In this document: one piece after another, positions 42,390-51,229 of the stretch
How positions within the stretch are numbered: the stretch's first letter is position 1
How the letters are laid out: the number at the start of each line of letters is the position of its first letter
From: Pollutimonas subterranea
Lineage (GTDB): Bacteria > Pseudomonadota > Gammaproteobacteria > Burkholderiales > Burkholderiaceae_B
NCBI RefSeq assembly: GCF_002849655.1
Contig: NZ_PDNW01000008.1
Location: 124,001-188,000 of the forward strand
Direction: 5' to 3'
DNA length: 64,000 nucleotides
The notes under the pieces: model-generated
The model's database searches: none
What the model was told of the DNA's origin: nothing
The model's input: the letters and a program-made list of their open reading frames with translations, nothing else
Position numbers and translations under genes: made by a program

Positions 42390-43385
42390 TTAATTCGCGC
42401 CCACACCTGCCGCTTCAGCGGTACTGCGAACGAATGCGGTTTCCTCCACCACGCGTTTACGTAAACCTTCCGCGCCTCCGGTTCCTGGCGTATATCCCAA
42501 GTCGATCAACCGCTGCTTAACCTCGGGTGCGGCGAGTGCCTTCTCGACCGAGCCGGCCAGACGGGCAATAACCGGCTCGGGTGTGCCTGCCGGTGCGAAC
42601 ACAGCATTCCATACAGGAAAGGTGCAATCAGGAACTCCGGCCTCTTCACAAGTGGGTACGTCGGGTAGGGGTGCAAGCCGGTCCGGCCCAAGTACCGCCA
42701 ACGCCCGCAGTGTCCCGGACTTGATCAATGCGGCCTGCTCCGCTGTCGTCAACGTGATGGCTATCTCGCCGGCAAGCACATCGGCCATCGCAGGAGCACC
42801 ACCCCGGTATGGCACATGAAGGAACTTCGCGCCCGACTGTGTCTGAAACATCTCCATCGTGAGGTGAACCGCAGCCCCTTGCCCGGTCGAGCCGTATTCG
42901 GCTTTCTCGGGATGAGCTTTACCATATTCAATCAGCTCCTGGAGCGATTTGACCGGCAGCTTGTCAGGATTAACGACGAGCACATAGGAAGTCGTGCCGA
43001 TCAACGAAATAGGTTCGAAATCCTTGACCGGGTCATACTGCATATTCTTGTTCACAACGGGCGCTACAGTATGCGTTGAGCCAGATCCCAGCAACAGCGT
43101 GTAGCCGTCTGGCGCAGCACGAGCCACTGCAGCCGCACCAATAGTGCTGCCACCACCAGTTTTATTTTCCACCACAATGCTCTGACCAAGGTCCTCTTGC
43201 ATACCCGCCGCGACCATACGTCCCAACGTGTCCGCAGTGCCTCCGGGCGAATACGGAACAACGAGTTTCACCGTATGTGTCGGAAAACCCTGGGCGTACA
43301 CCTGCGTCATGGCAGCTGCGCCTGCAGTAATCAGAAAGAAGGCGGTAACTGACTTGCCCAGAAAATGCGATAAATGACATTTCAT
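42390..43385 (-). CDS. Bug/TctC-family periplasmic solute receptor
   Basis: A 331-residue Bug receptor with signal peptide ending near TQVYAQ and loop PYSPGGTADTLGR. Two cysteines ten residues apart (TCEEAGVPDC) are unusual for the family and could form a disulfide in the periplasm. Its ATG overlaps the stop of the CocE-like hydrolase by four bases, so the two proteins are translationally coupled; the ligand may be the hydrolase substrate or product. Confidence 0.92.
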   Translation of the reverse strand: MKCHLSHFLGKSVTAFFLITAGAAAMTQVYAQGFPTHTVKLVVPYSPGGTADTLGRMVAAGMQEDLGQSIVVENKTGGGSTIGAAAVARAAPDGYTLLLGSGSTHTVAPVVNKNMQYDPVKDFEPISLIGTTSYVLVVNPDKLPVKSLQELIEYGKAHPEKAEYGSTGQGAAVHLTMEMFQTQSGAKFLHVPYRGGAPAMADVLAGEIAITLTTAEQAALIKSGTLRALAVLGPDRLAPLPDVPTCEEAGVPDCTFPVWNAVFAPAGTPEPVIARLAGSVEKALAAPEVKQRLIDLGYTPGTGGAEGLRKRVVEETAFVRSTAEAAGVGAN

Positions 43386-45301
43386 GTAGTGACTCCTTGA
43401 TCGGTAGTCGGTTGCAAAGGAAGTACGATATGGGATGCGCGCAGCCCATCAACGAAGATGGTTTGATCGGCGACCTGGGTATGGGTGTGCGCCCCCAGAG
43501 GCTCGCCTGTATTTGGATTCACGTCATATTCCGGGAAGCTGGCACTCGAGATGTCCAGCCTTATTCTGTGGCCAGCCTTGAATACATTGCTGGTGGGGTT
43601 CAACTCCACAGATACAGCGTATTCACGACCTGGCTCGATCAGTTCGCCGGTGGCACGATTGTCGCGATAGCGCATCCGCAGAATTCCTTCGGACAGCAAT
43701 AACGCCACACCTTCGGGATGTATGTCATCGGGAGGGTAAATATCAATCAGTTTCGCAGTGAAATCCGTATCGGGTGCGGACGAAGACACATGCAGCCGAA
43801 CGACGAGAGGACCGGTTACTTCGCATGCCTCCTTCAATGGTTCCGTCTGAAATGTCAACACATCTTCGCGCTCGTTCAGCGGACGATCACTGCCCCGACA
43901 TGCCGCCAGCGTCGGCCGACAACGCTGGTCGCGGGGCCCAGGCAACACAAAGGCAGGAAAGGTTTCACTCTGAAGACTGCTAGCGCCGATTCCCGGGCAG
44001 GGATCTTCGGGATCAAAACGATAAGATAATGATGCCGCATCAATGGCAGGCCGCTCCATGGCTAGCCGGCCATCTCCGTGCAGGTAGAACGGCGTGACTC
44101 GCGTGCCTGGAATTGGCCACTGCTCTGCCGCACGCCATTCTCCGCCATGGAATATTCTGCCCTCTGTGGTTATATGACCATCTCCCAGCCCCATCACGAA
44201 ATAGCGCAGAGCTGGCCCAATGTCAACGCCGTTATCGTCTTCTTTTACGAATCTGTCCAACCAAGCCAGCCATGCATTATTGATGGGCCCCTGCTCTGCA
44301 GCCGAAGGGCCAAACTCAGCCTCACCCGCATAGGTGGCTTCCAGCATGGCCGGGCTATGAACCCAGGGGCCGATGATCAACTGTATCGGTTGCTTGCTGC
44401 GCCGCCTAAACTCTTTGAACTTATCAAGATTGGCATTGGCATGGTGTGCAAACCATCCCGATGTCATCAAAATAGCAACATCTGTCGGATACTCGTCCCA
44501 TCTGCCTTCAAGCCTAACCGTTGGGTTATGCCAATAATCCGTATCATCGGCCGCCTCCAGCATGGTGAAGTAAACGTCTTCGTAAGTTGGCGCCAATGCC
44601 AGCGGAGAGTCCCCTCTTCTCAAAGGAAGTTTGGCCGGCCACTGCGCCGAGCTATTCCGCATAGCGCTGAGCGCAGCATGCACTTTCGGATTCTCACGCG
44701 CCTCTGGGCTCTGGAGCCCATGCTCGATCGCCCATGGCAGAACTACACCGACATTAAAAGCGCCGTGATAGCGGAACATGCGTTGCCGATAATTCGTTCC
44801 GGAATCCCGTTGAACCTGGGCGAGAAGCCCGACCGGATGATGAAGCGCAAGAGCATGCTGGTTGGCAGAGCTGAACGAACCTCCAACAGTGCCTAGCCGT
44901 CCATTACACCAGCTCTGAGCAATGATCCAGTTCCACGTTTCAATGCCGTCCATTCCCTCATCGGGATGGTTGGTCATCATGTGAAAGCTCCCTTCGGATG
45001 CACCGCGACCTCGCACGTCCTGAATCACGAAGACATATCCGGCCTTGGCTGCCGCAATCCCAAAGCCCTGAAATCGCTGGATCGTCCTATCGTAGGGCGT
45101 CCGTTCAAGGATGACAGGAAGCGCTGAACCAGGCAGTTTGCTTGAGAAGGCCGGGTAGTAGATATCGGCCATGAGCGTTATGCCATCGCTCATGATGATG
45201 GGTACGCCGCATGTGATGTACACACTCTCATTCAGCAACTCCGTCACGACGGAAGTTTCAACGAACGCACTAAACGGACTTTGAGCTGTAGTTATTGCCA
45301 T
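43382..45301 (-). CDS. CocE/NonD-family (X-Pro dipeptidyl-peptidase-like) hydrolase
   Basis: A 639-residue alpha/beta hydrolase of the CocE/NonD group. The N-terminal catalytic domain has GVPIIMSDGITLMADIYYP, the nucleophile region GTVGGSFSSANQHAL and the catalytic-His segment LIIGPWVHSP. A C-terminal jelly-roll domain begins near VLTFQTEPLKEACEVTGPLVVRLHVSSSAPDTDF. Family members hydrolyse esters (cocaine esterase), beta-lactam acyl bonds or peptides. The nucleophile motif has Phe where Tyr is usual. No signal peptide is clear. It heads a two-gene operon with a Bug receptor and diverges from a LysR gene. Confidence 0.9.
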   Translation of the reverse strand: MAITTAQSPFSAFVETSVVTELLNESVYITCGVPIIMSDGITLMADIYYPAFSSKLPGSALPVILERTPYDRTIQRFQGFGIAAAKAGYVFVIQDVRGRGASEGSFHMMTNHPDEGMDGIETWNWIIAQSWCNGRLGTVGGSFSSANQHALALHHPVGLLAQVQRDSGTNYRQRMFRYHGAFNVGVVLPWAIEHGLQSPEARENPKVHAALSAMRNSSAQWPAKLPLRRGDSPLALAPTYEDVYFTMLEAADDTDYWHNPTVRLEGRWDEYPTDVAILMTSGWFAHHANANLDKFKEFRRRSKQPIQLIIGPWVHSPAMLEATYAGEAEFGPSAAEQGPINNAWLAWLDRFVKEDDNGVDIGPALRYFVMGLGDGHITTEGRIFHGGEWRAAEQWPIPGTRVTPFYLHGDGRLAMERPAIDAASLSYRFDPEDPCPGIGASSLQSETFPAFVLPGPRDQRCRPTLAACRGSDRPLNEREDVLTFQTEPLKEACEVTGPLVVRLHVSSSAPDTDFTAKLIDIYPPDDIHPEGVALLLSEGILRMRYRDNRATGELIEPGREYAVSVELNPTSNVFKAGHRIRLDISSASFPEYDVNPNTGEPLGAHTHTQVADQTIFVDGLRASHIVLPLQPTTDQGVTT

Positions 45302-45387
45302 ATTCCAAGCCTTTCTGAGCCTCCAGTATTACGTGGATCGTAGGCATGCACCTGTTTACTGTAAAGTGATATTTATTTGAAAGTTAG

Positions 45388-45401
45388 TAACCTTTCGGTT
45401 A
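45388..45401. promoter_or_regulatory. small inverted repeat in the divergent spacer
   Basis: TAACC-TTTC-GGTTA is a perfect five-base inverted repeat, flanked by AGTTAGTAAC and TTGTTAG, between the CocE-like gene and the divergent LysR gene. It could be part of the regulator's site, but the repeat is short. Confidence 0.25.
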
Positions 45402-45433
45402 TTGTTAGTCGACCGTAAATCGGGATTAAGGCC

Positions 45434-46357
45434 ATGGACAGCACAAGTGATGTATTCACAAGCAAGTTGAAGCTGCGGCACCTGCGCTTTATTGCAACCC
45501 TTGCCGAGACCGGTAGCATGGCTCGCACAGCTGAACGGCTCTTCGTAAGTTATCCTGCGGTCGCCAAAACACGCCTGGAAATCGAAGAGATCGTCGGCGC
45601 CCGTCTCACTACCGGCCGGGGCGAAGCGGCGAGCTTCACCGATGCCGGTAAGTGTCTACTTGCAGCGAGCCAACGTATTCTGAACGAGCTGGTCTATGTC
45701 ACGGAACAAGTCGCCGCATTGCGGGATGGCCTCCAGGGACATGTCGTCGTCGGAGTACGATCGCTGGATGCCTTACGGTGGCTCGCCCCGCGTATCACAC
45801 AGTTTCGCGCCAGCTTCCCATCTGTATCGATCTCATTGGTCGATGGATTACACGAGGGCGTCTCTTGCGGAGAAGTGGATTTAGGGCTGGCAAGGGCCGG
45901 CCCTCTTCGTCTTCCCACAACACTTGCCATGGAGAATTTATTTGCCATTCGCTCAGTTGTCGTTGGCAGCGGCTATATGCAAGGGCGCCAACTCGCTCCT
46001 GGAAAGATCAACTGGCATATCTTGCTTAATGAAGCATGGGTATTGCCCCCGGTAGGCACTCCATTACGCGACAGGTTTGATGATCACCTGGCCCGACAAG
46101 GCTTGCCTGGCCCCACGAATATCATTGTAGGCAGCGACGCAATGGTGCAAAAAGAGTTAATGCGTTCCGGCAGCTTCTTGGGCCTGAGCTCGGAAGAAGT
46201 AGCTCGCAGCTTGGTACAGGAAGACATCGCCCGAGTACTTGAAATAGATGTCAGTGCGCTTGATGATCATATTGCTCTGATCTGGCGCGCACAAACACGT
46301 CTTCATCCGGCGGTGTTCCGACTTAAGGAGTTTCTGCTCGGGGACGCGTTGGGATGA
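45434..46357 (+). CDS. LysR-family transcriptional regulator
   Basis: A 307-residue LysR regulator resembling the GbpR/PcaQ-like subgroup: LKLRHLRFIATLAETGSMARTAERLFVSYPAVAKTRLEIEEIVGARL at the N-terminus. The usual SQPAxSKxxxxLE wording is changed to SYPAVAKTRLEIE. The effector domain carries the PxxxPLRDRFDDHLARQGL block common in this subgroup. It diverges from the CocE-Bug operon and most likely controls it. Confidence 0.9.
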   Translation: MDSTSDVFTSKLKLRHLRFIATLAETGSMARTAERLFVSYPAVAKTRLEIEEIVGARLTTGRGEAASFTDAGKCLLAASQRILNELVYVTEQVAALRDGLQGHVVVGVRSLDALRWLAPRITQFRASFPSVSISLVDGLHEGVSCGEVDLGLARAGPLRLPTTLAMENLFAIRSVVVGSGYMQGRQLAPGKINWHILLNEAWVLPPVGTPLRDRFDDHLARQGLPGPTNIIVGSDAMVQKELMRSGSFLGLSSEEVARSLVQEDIARVLEIDVSALDDHIALIWRAQTRLHPAVFRLKEFLLGDALG

Positions 46358-46472
46358 TTAGTCTATGGCGGCTCATCGCTATCGCACCCGCTCTATACAT
46401 CGTTCCATAAGCTGCAACTTGCAGCGATTGAAGAATAACAAGCCAATCACTTTTACTAATGCTCATCGAAAA

Positions 46473-46514
46473 AGGCCACAAAGACGACATTTCTTATGCC
46501 GGTCCTTGTGGCCT
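46473..46514 (-). terminator. terminator of the muconate-cycloisomerase-like operon
   Basis: AGGCCACAA at 46473-46481 pairs perfectly with TTGTGGCCT at 46506-46514. On the minus strand the stem runs into TTTTT. It lies 22 bases after the stop of the cycloisomerase-like gene. The loop is long (24 bases), which lowers confidence. Confidence 0.5.
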
Positions 46515-46536
46515 CGAAGCCTAACAATCCCCTGGA

Positions 46537-47643
46537 CTACTTCCGGGTATAAAACCGCAACTTATCTTCATCCAGCTGAGTACCAAAACCCGGCGCATCG
46601 GGCACGACCATCTCGAAATCGCGGAACGTGATAACTTCGTTCGCGACATCATCCGTCAGCAGATGCGGACCAAAAAGCTGCGCGCCCAACGTCAAATTAG
46701 GCATCGTCGAGAAAATCTGGGCATACGCCGAAGTGCCGATTTGGCCTTCGATCATGGTCCCACCAAACAGCTTGATGCCGGCGGCCTGCGCGATGCCGGC
46801 CACTTGTTTAGTGCGCACCATGCCGCCATGCTTGGTGACCTTGACCGAAAAAGCGTCTGCCGCGCGCTTGCTTGCAATCAGCAGCGCTTCCTCCGGCGTG
46901 CTGATGCCTTCATCGGCCATAATCGGCACGGCGAACCGCTCAGTCAAGCGACGCATACCTTCGTGGTCGTGCCGCGGCAAGGGTTGCTCAATGACGTCGA
47001 TACCGCCCGCCTCGAGCCGAGCTATGCCCCACGTGGCCGTTGCTTCATCCCAGCCTTGATTGATGTCGACCCGCACACTCGCCCGATCTCCAAGCGCGTT
47101 CTTTACGGCTAGCGCGCGATCAACGTTTTCCTTAGGATCGCCACTGCCGATCTTGACCAGGAATAGACGATACTGCTTGGCATCGAGCTTGCTCTGTGCT
47201 TCCTCGATGTCTTTTTCGATGACGCCATTGCCGAGCACCCACAAGAGTGGGATCGTGTCGTGCACTTTACCGCCAAAGAGTTGATGCGCCGGCACGCCCA
47301 TCGTTCGCGCTGTCGCATCGACGCACGCCATCTCGATACCGGCCTTCGCGTAGGCGTTGCCTTTGATGATCTGATCCATGCGCTGCACGACCCGGCCAAA
47401 TTCGCGCACATCATAGCCCTTCAGGTAAGGTGTCAAGCATTCATCGATGAGAGACTTGATAGCGCCAGGCGCCTCTTCGCCATAATGGGGAATGATGGCA
47501 ATTTCGCCCAGGCCCTCAACGCCGCTTTCCGTGCGAACTCTTACGATCACCTGGCTGTGCGCGTTGATAGTGGCCATGGACAGCTTGTGGGGCCGCGCCA
47601 CCGGCAGATCAATGATGAATGTCTCAATCGAGGCGATCTTCAT
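46537..47643 (-). CDS. catB: muconate cycloisomerase-like enolase-superfamily enzyme
   Basis: A 368-residue enolase-superfamily protein close to CatB by wording along its length (DLPVARPHKLSMATI, KGNAYAKAGIEMACVDA, LFGPHLLTDD, PGFGTQLDEDKLRFYTRK). Metal ligands Asp193, Glu219 and Asp244 and the base-region FSVKVTKHGG are present. The KxK motif of CatB (FKLKIG) reads FLVKIG here, so Leu162 replaces the first Lys while Lys164 remains. It would convert a cis,cis-muconate to a lactone. The start overlaps the YciI-like gene by four bases. It shares a locus with PcaD but no CatA or CatC is near, so substrate could be a substituted muconate or another acid. Confidence 0.85.
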   Translation of the reverse strand: MKIASIETFIIDLPVARPHKLSMATINAHSQVIVRVRTESGVEGLGEIAIIPHYGEEAPGAIKSLIDECLTPYLKGYDVREFGRVVQRMDQIIKGNAYAKAGIEMACVDATARTMGVPAHQLFGGKVHDTIPLLWVLGNGVIEKDIEEAQSKLDAKQYRLFLVKIGSGDPKENVDRALAVKNALGDRASVRVDINQGWDEATATWGIARLEAGGIDVIEQPLPRHDHEGMRRLTERFAVPIMADEGISTPEEALLIASKRAADAFSVKVTKHGGMVRTKQVAGIAQAAGIKLFGGTMIEGQIGTSAYAQIFSTMPNLTLGAQLFGPHLLTDDVANEVITFRDFEMVVPDAPGFGTQLDEDKLRFYTRK

Positions 47644-47948
47644 GACGCTGCCTGCAGAAAGCTTTTGCCATCGACATAAGCCTTGCGCCAGCGGGTGATG
47701 CGCACCTCCTGGAACAAGTCGCCCTGATAGAAAGGATCGGCTTCGATGAAGGCGCGAGCATCTTGCTCGTTATCGGCCGTGATGATGTACACGCCGCCGC
47801 CCTGGTCTTTACCGTCCTCGTGTAGCTTGGCGCCACACGCAAGAAGCCGGTGGGCATTGCTCTGCAAAAAGTCCAGATGCGCGGGACGCAGCTCCTGGCG
47901 TCGCGCCTGGTGGCTGGGTTTATCAAAGGTTTCAATGAAATATGTCAT
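47640..47948 (-). CDS. YciI-like ferredoxin-fold protein
   Basis: A 102-residue protein of the YciI family, an alpha+beta-barrel dimer fold related in shape to muconolactone isomerase. The conserved RPAHLDFL (His) and DPFYQGDLFQEVRITRWR segments are visible. It has no sequence motif of CatC. Its tight coupling with the muconate-cycloisomerase-like gene (four-base overlap) and the presence of pcaD suggest it may take the lactone-isomerase step; that is a hypothesis. It begins 12 bases after the Bug gene. Confidence 0.85.
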   Translation of the reverse strand: MTYFIETFDKPSHQARRQELRPAHLDFLQSNAHRLLACGAKLHEDGKDQGGGVYIITADNEQDARAFIEADPFYQGDLFQEVRITRWRKAYVDGKSFLQAAS

Positions 47949-47960
47949 GATCCTTCCAAC

Positions 47961-48929
47961 TTAATCAATGGTGCCTTCAAGGCCGGTAATACGCAGCAAG
48001 GTCCTGTGGCTTTCCAACTGCTTCTTGACCAAGTCTTGCAAAGCGTCGGGAGTAGAGGGCGTCAGCATAAAGTCCTGGGCCGTCATGAATTTCTTCACTT
48101 TGGGATCCTGCATTGCCTTGGCAAACGCCTCGTTCACCTTCGCCACAACGTCGGCTGGCATGCCTGCAGGTCCAAACAGGCCCAACCAGGGCGCAATCGG
48201 GAAGTTGTCGATGCCGGCTTCGGCCATGGTGGGCACATCGGGAGCGTTGGGGCTGCGCGCCGGCAGCACGGTGGCGTGGACCTTAAACTTCCCGGTTTTG
48301 ACATGCGGCATGCCGGTACCGTAAGTGGCAACCATGGCGTCGATATGACCGCCCAACATATCAGTGATGGCCGGCGGCTCGCCCTTATAAGGCACATTCA
48401 GTATTTCCAGGTTGTTTACGTTCGCAACGTGAGCGAACGAAAGCAATCCGGTGATGTTTCCCGAACCATAGGTCAACGTGCCGGGATTTTTCTTGGTGTA
48501 GTCGACGAATTCCTGTAGCGTGTCACCCGGTGTTTCGGCTCGGGTATACAAGAAGAATGAATAACGGCCGATATCGGTAATGGGCGTAAAGTCGCTGACG
48601 GGATCGTATGGCGCTTTCTTGCGCAGCACCGGCACGCCGGACATGGGGCTGTTCGTGGCAATAAATAAGGTATAGCCATCGGGTGCCGAACGTTGCGTCT
48701 CTTGTGCCGCAATGGAGCCGTCAGCCCCTGGCTTGTTATGGATAACAATAGGTTGGCCCAACGCCTCACTTGCTTCTTGCGCAAGCGTCCGGGCAATGAC
48801 GTCCGTCGAGGAGCCAGCCGGGAAATGCACGAGCAGCTTAATGGGTTTGTCGGGATAGGCCGCGAACGCGGCTGAAGAGAAAGCCAGCGCTGCACTTAGG
48901 ACTGCGGCACGTCGAATAAATTTTTTCAC
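47961..48929 (-). CDS. Bug/TctC-family periplasmic solute receptor, altered ligand loop
   Basis: A 322-residue Bug receptor with signal peptide MKKFIRRAAVLSAALAFSSAAFA. The ligand loop is HFPAGSSTDVIAR instead of the usual PGG form, a change shared by no other Bug protein in the window. It is first in an operon with the YciI-like and cycloisomerase-like genes, and diverges from a LysR gene. An aromatic ring-cleavage acid such as a muconate is a reasonable ligand guess. Confidence 0.92.
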   Translation of the reverse strand: MKKFIRRAAVLSAALAFSSAAFAAYPDKPIKLLVHFPAGSSTDVIARTLAQEASEALGQPIVIHNKPGADGSIAAQETQRSAPDGYTLFIATNSPMSGVPVLRKKAPYDPVSDFTPITDIGRYSFFLYTRAETPGDTLQEFVDYTKKNPGTLTYGSGNITGLLSFAHVANVNNLEILNVPYKGEPPAITDMLGGHIDAMVATYGTGMPHVKTGKFKVHATVLPARSPNAPDVPTMAEAGIDNFPIAPWLGLFGPAGMPADVVAKVNEAFAKAMQDPKVKKFMTAQDFMLTPSTPDALQDLVKKQLESHRTLLRITGLEGTID

Positions 48930-48970
48930 TACGGGTCTCCTGCTTGTAAGAATTCAAATCGATTATAGGG

Positions 48971-48993
48971 ACGCAATGCTACATGCGTATAAT
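48971..48993 (+). promoter_or_regulatory. LysR-type box overlapping a -10 element
   Basis: ACGCA (48971-48975) and TGCGT (48984-48988) form an inverted repeat with an eight-base spacer, as in LysR-type boxes. TATAAT at 48988-48993 overlaps its right arm. It lies between the divergent Bug and LysR genes, about 57 bases before the LysR start, so it may be both the autoregulatory site and the control point of the leftward operon. Confidence 0.5.
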
Positions 48994-49050
48994 GATTTAG
49001 AAAGCTCAAACCATTCGTTTCTATCGATGAGTTGGAAATACTGAAGGTTC

Positions 49051-49947
49051 ATGGAACTACGACAACTACGCTATTTTCTCGAGGTGGCACGCCAGGAACA
49101 CGTTACGCGCGCAGCCAAGGATCTGCATATCACGCAGTCCACGCTATCCCACCAGCTGCGCCAATTGGAAGACGAACTGGGCACGCTGCTTTTTGATCGG
49201 GTTGGCCGCCAGGTTCAACTAACCCAAGCCGGCCGCATGTTTGTGGGTTTCGCGTCCCGTGCCCTTCGCGACATCGAGGATGGGCGCCTGGCTCTCCAGT
49301 CGTTAAGTGGCCTTCAACAGGGCGAACTACGCGTAGGCGTCATCACGACCTACACCAACTCCTTGTTGCCACAGGCCATACTGGACTTCACGAACAAGTA
49401 TCCAGGCATCCACCTGCAGATCGAAGATCTACCCGCTACCCAGATTGCAGAGCGCGTGCTTGACGGTACCCTGGATTTGGGCCTGGCTTTCACCATGTCC
49501 GAGTCGGCCGGGCTCAAAACCGAGCCGCTCTTCTCCGAACGCCTCGTCCTATTGGTGGGCAAGGATCATCCATTGGCTAACCAGAAGTCAGTGCAAGGGC
49601 GCAATCTGTCCAAGCTTAAAATTGCATTGCAATCCAAACAATACGCCTCGCGCCAACTCATCGATCGGCACTTGAGGCGCTACGTGCAAGATGGCGTATG
49701 CATGGAGCTGGATTCGATCCAGACCATGCAGCTTATGGTGGCCAAAAGCGATCTGGTCTGTATCCTGTTTGAGGGTGCCGTGTTGCCGCTAGCGGACCTT
49801 CGCGCCATTCCTATCACCACACCCAAGGTCATGCGCACGGCGGCCCTTGTCTGGTCGCGCGAGCGCTTTCACTCGGCCGCCGCCAAGGAGTTCGCGCTCG
49901 AGATCAAGAAAAGCGTTGCTCAGCGCGGTCAGCCTGCGGTGACCTGA
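49051..49947 (+). CDS. LysR-family transcriptional regulator (CynR/CysB-like)
   Basis: A 298-residue LysR regulator starting MELRQLRYFLEVARQEHVTRAAKDLHITQSTLSHQLRQLEDELGTLLFDR, a CynR/CbbR-like helix-turn-helix, with effector domain from about residue 90. It diverges from the Bug-YciI-cycloisomerase operon and lies 66 bases upstream of pcaD on the same strand, which suits a regulator of the whole branch. Its last 80 bases are duplicated at 51770. Confidence 0.91.
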   Translation: MELRQLRYFLEVARQEHVTRAAKDLHITQSTLSHQLRQLEDELGTLLFDRVGRQVQLTQAGRMFVGFASRALRDIEDGRLALQSLSGLQQGELRVGVITTYTNSLLPQAILDFTNKYPGIHLQIEDLPATQIAERVLDGTLDLGLAFTMSESAGLKTEPLFSERLVLLVGKDHPLANQKSVQGRNLSKLKIALQSKQYASRQLIDRHLRRYVQDGVCMELDSIQTMQLMVAKSDLVCILFEGAVLPLADLRAIPITTPKVMRTAALVWSRERFHSAAAKEFALEIKKSVAQRGQPAVT

Positions 49948-50800
49948 AGGCGAATTCGGCTTCGGGTACCATAAAAAAAGGCAATCTCGCTTTCTTCAGG
50001 AAACTTCAAACATATGGAACATGTATTAAGTGGCGATGCGCGCATCGCATGGCGCAGCGACGGTGATACCGGCAAGCCGGCCTTGTTTTTATGTAACTCG
50101 ATCGGCACCGACCACACCGCCTGGGAGGTCGTCATGCCGCAGCTCACCCAGCACTTCCGGGTGATCCGCATGGATACGCGCGGCCACGGCGAGTCCGACG
50201 CGCCCAATGCGGACTACACCTTGAATCAGCTGGCCGGAGACATCGAGGCAGTGGCAACGGCTGCAGAGTTAAAGCAGTTCGACGTGTGCGGCGTATCGCT
50301 GGGTGCGATGATGGCCATGGCCTATGCCGTAAACCAACCCCAACGCCTGCGGCGCCTGGTGCTTTGCAACACCTCTACCCATATGGATCCACAGGCCTGG
50401 CAGCAACGCATGGACACCGTACGCACGCAAGGCCTGGCCGCAATCGCCGACATGGCCATGTCGCGCTTTTTCACGCCCGAATATGTCGAGCGAAACGATC
50501 CAGCTTTACAACAGGTGCGTGAGCGATTCCTCAAGCTATCGCCCGAAGGCTATACCGGATGCTGCGCAGCGATCCGCGATATGGCACTGACCGAGCAGTT
50601 GCATCGCATACAAGTGCCAACACTTGTATTGACTGGCGCGCGCGATGTCTCGACGCCCCATGCCGCGGGCCAGGCGATCGCCGAGCGCATCCCTGGCGCT
50701 CAGATTCGCCAGCTGCCAGCCGCCCATATTTCCGCTAATGAAGCACCGGAGTTATTCTGCGAGGCGTTGGTCGACTTCTTGATCGACTGACCGCGCGACC
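49867..50800 (+). repeat. source segment of a partial duplication
   Basis: This stretch (end of LysR and all of pcaD, to just past the pcaD stop) is the intact version of a block that reappears, shortened and diverged, at 51770-52314. The two share long near-identical runs, including the whole 3' third of pcaD. Confidence 0.85.
50014..50790 (+). CDS. pcaD: 3-oxoadipate enol-lactonase
   Basis: A 258-residue alpha/beta hydrolase matching PcaD: triad Ser95 (GVSLGAMMA), Asp211 (TGARDVSTP) and His238 (LPAAHISANEAPE), with the typical LCNSIGTDHTAW and MDTRGHGESDAP segments. It hydrolyses 3-oxoadipate enol-lactone to 3-oxoadipate in the beta-ketoadipate pathway. It follows the LysR gene and is divergent from the muconate-cycloisomerase-like operon; no pcaIJ, pcaF, catA or pcaC genes occur in the window, so later steps must be encoded elsewhere. 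A broken copy lies at 51913. Confidence 0.92.
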   Translation: MEHVLSGDARIAWRSDGDTGKPALFLCNSIGTDHTAWEVVMPQLTQHFRVIRMDTRGHGESDAPNADYTLNQLAGDIEAVATAAELKQFDVCGVSLGAMMAMAYAVNQPQRLRRLVLCNTSTHMDPQAWQQRMDTVRTQGLAAIADMAMSRFFTPEYVERNDPALQQVRERFLKLSPEGYTGCCAAIRDMALTEQLHRIQVPTLVLTGARDVSTPHAAGQAIAERIPGAQIRQLPAAHISANEAPELFCEALVDFLID

Positions 50801-50983
50801 AACCTGGAGGTCGTCGCCCGTCGTCGCAATCAGCGAGGGTTCGACCTCTTCTGACGGAATGAAGCGTTCGCCTGGGCATAGCGATGACTGGGTTTCCATG
50901 CCGCATGGTGTAGAAGCGGTTTTTCTGCTATACCAAATTTTAGTACAATCAATGTTATTGCCATCGCTGAAAAGGAGCCTCTC

Positions 50984-51229
50984 ATGGCGCGTAACACGTC
51001 CATCTCCTTGGGGAACCACTTTGTAGAGTTTGTCGACACTCAGGTGGCATCTGGGCGCTATGGCTCGGCCAGTGATGTGGTCCGGGCCGGCTTGCGCATG
51101 CTTGAGTCACACGAAAGCCAGGTTCGTGCGTTGCAAGAGGCTCTGAAAGCAGGTGAAGACTCCGGCGCAGCTGTTCCTTTTGATGCTGCGTCTTTTCTGG
51201 AGCGAATGCGGACCTCGTATGTCCGCTAA
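50984..51229 (+). CDS. parD: ParD-like antitoxin
   Basis: An 81-residue type II antitoxin of the ParD/CopG ribbon-helix-helix family: N-terminal MARNTSISLGNHFVEFVDTQVASGRYGSASDVVRAGLRMLE is the DNA-binding dimerisation domain, followed by a toxin-neutralising tail. AAAAGGAGCCTCTC precedes the ATG. The stop overlaps the toxin start by 11 bases, the standard arrangement. It should repress its own promoter. Confidence 0.92.
   Translation: MARNTSISLGNHFVEFVDTQVASGRYGSASDVVRAGLRMLESHESQVRALQEALKAGEDSGAAVPFDAASFLERMRTSYVR

Noticed and set aside
47640-47948. CatC muconolactone isomerase by sequence
   Set aside because: The conserved segments are those of YciI, not CatC; only fold similarity and context link the two.
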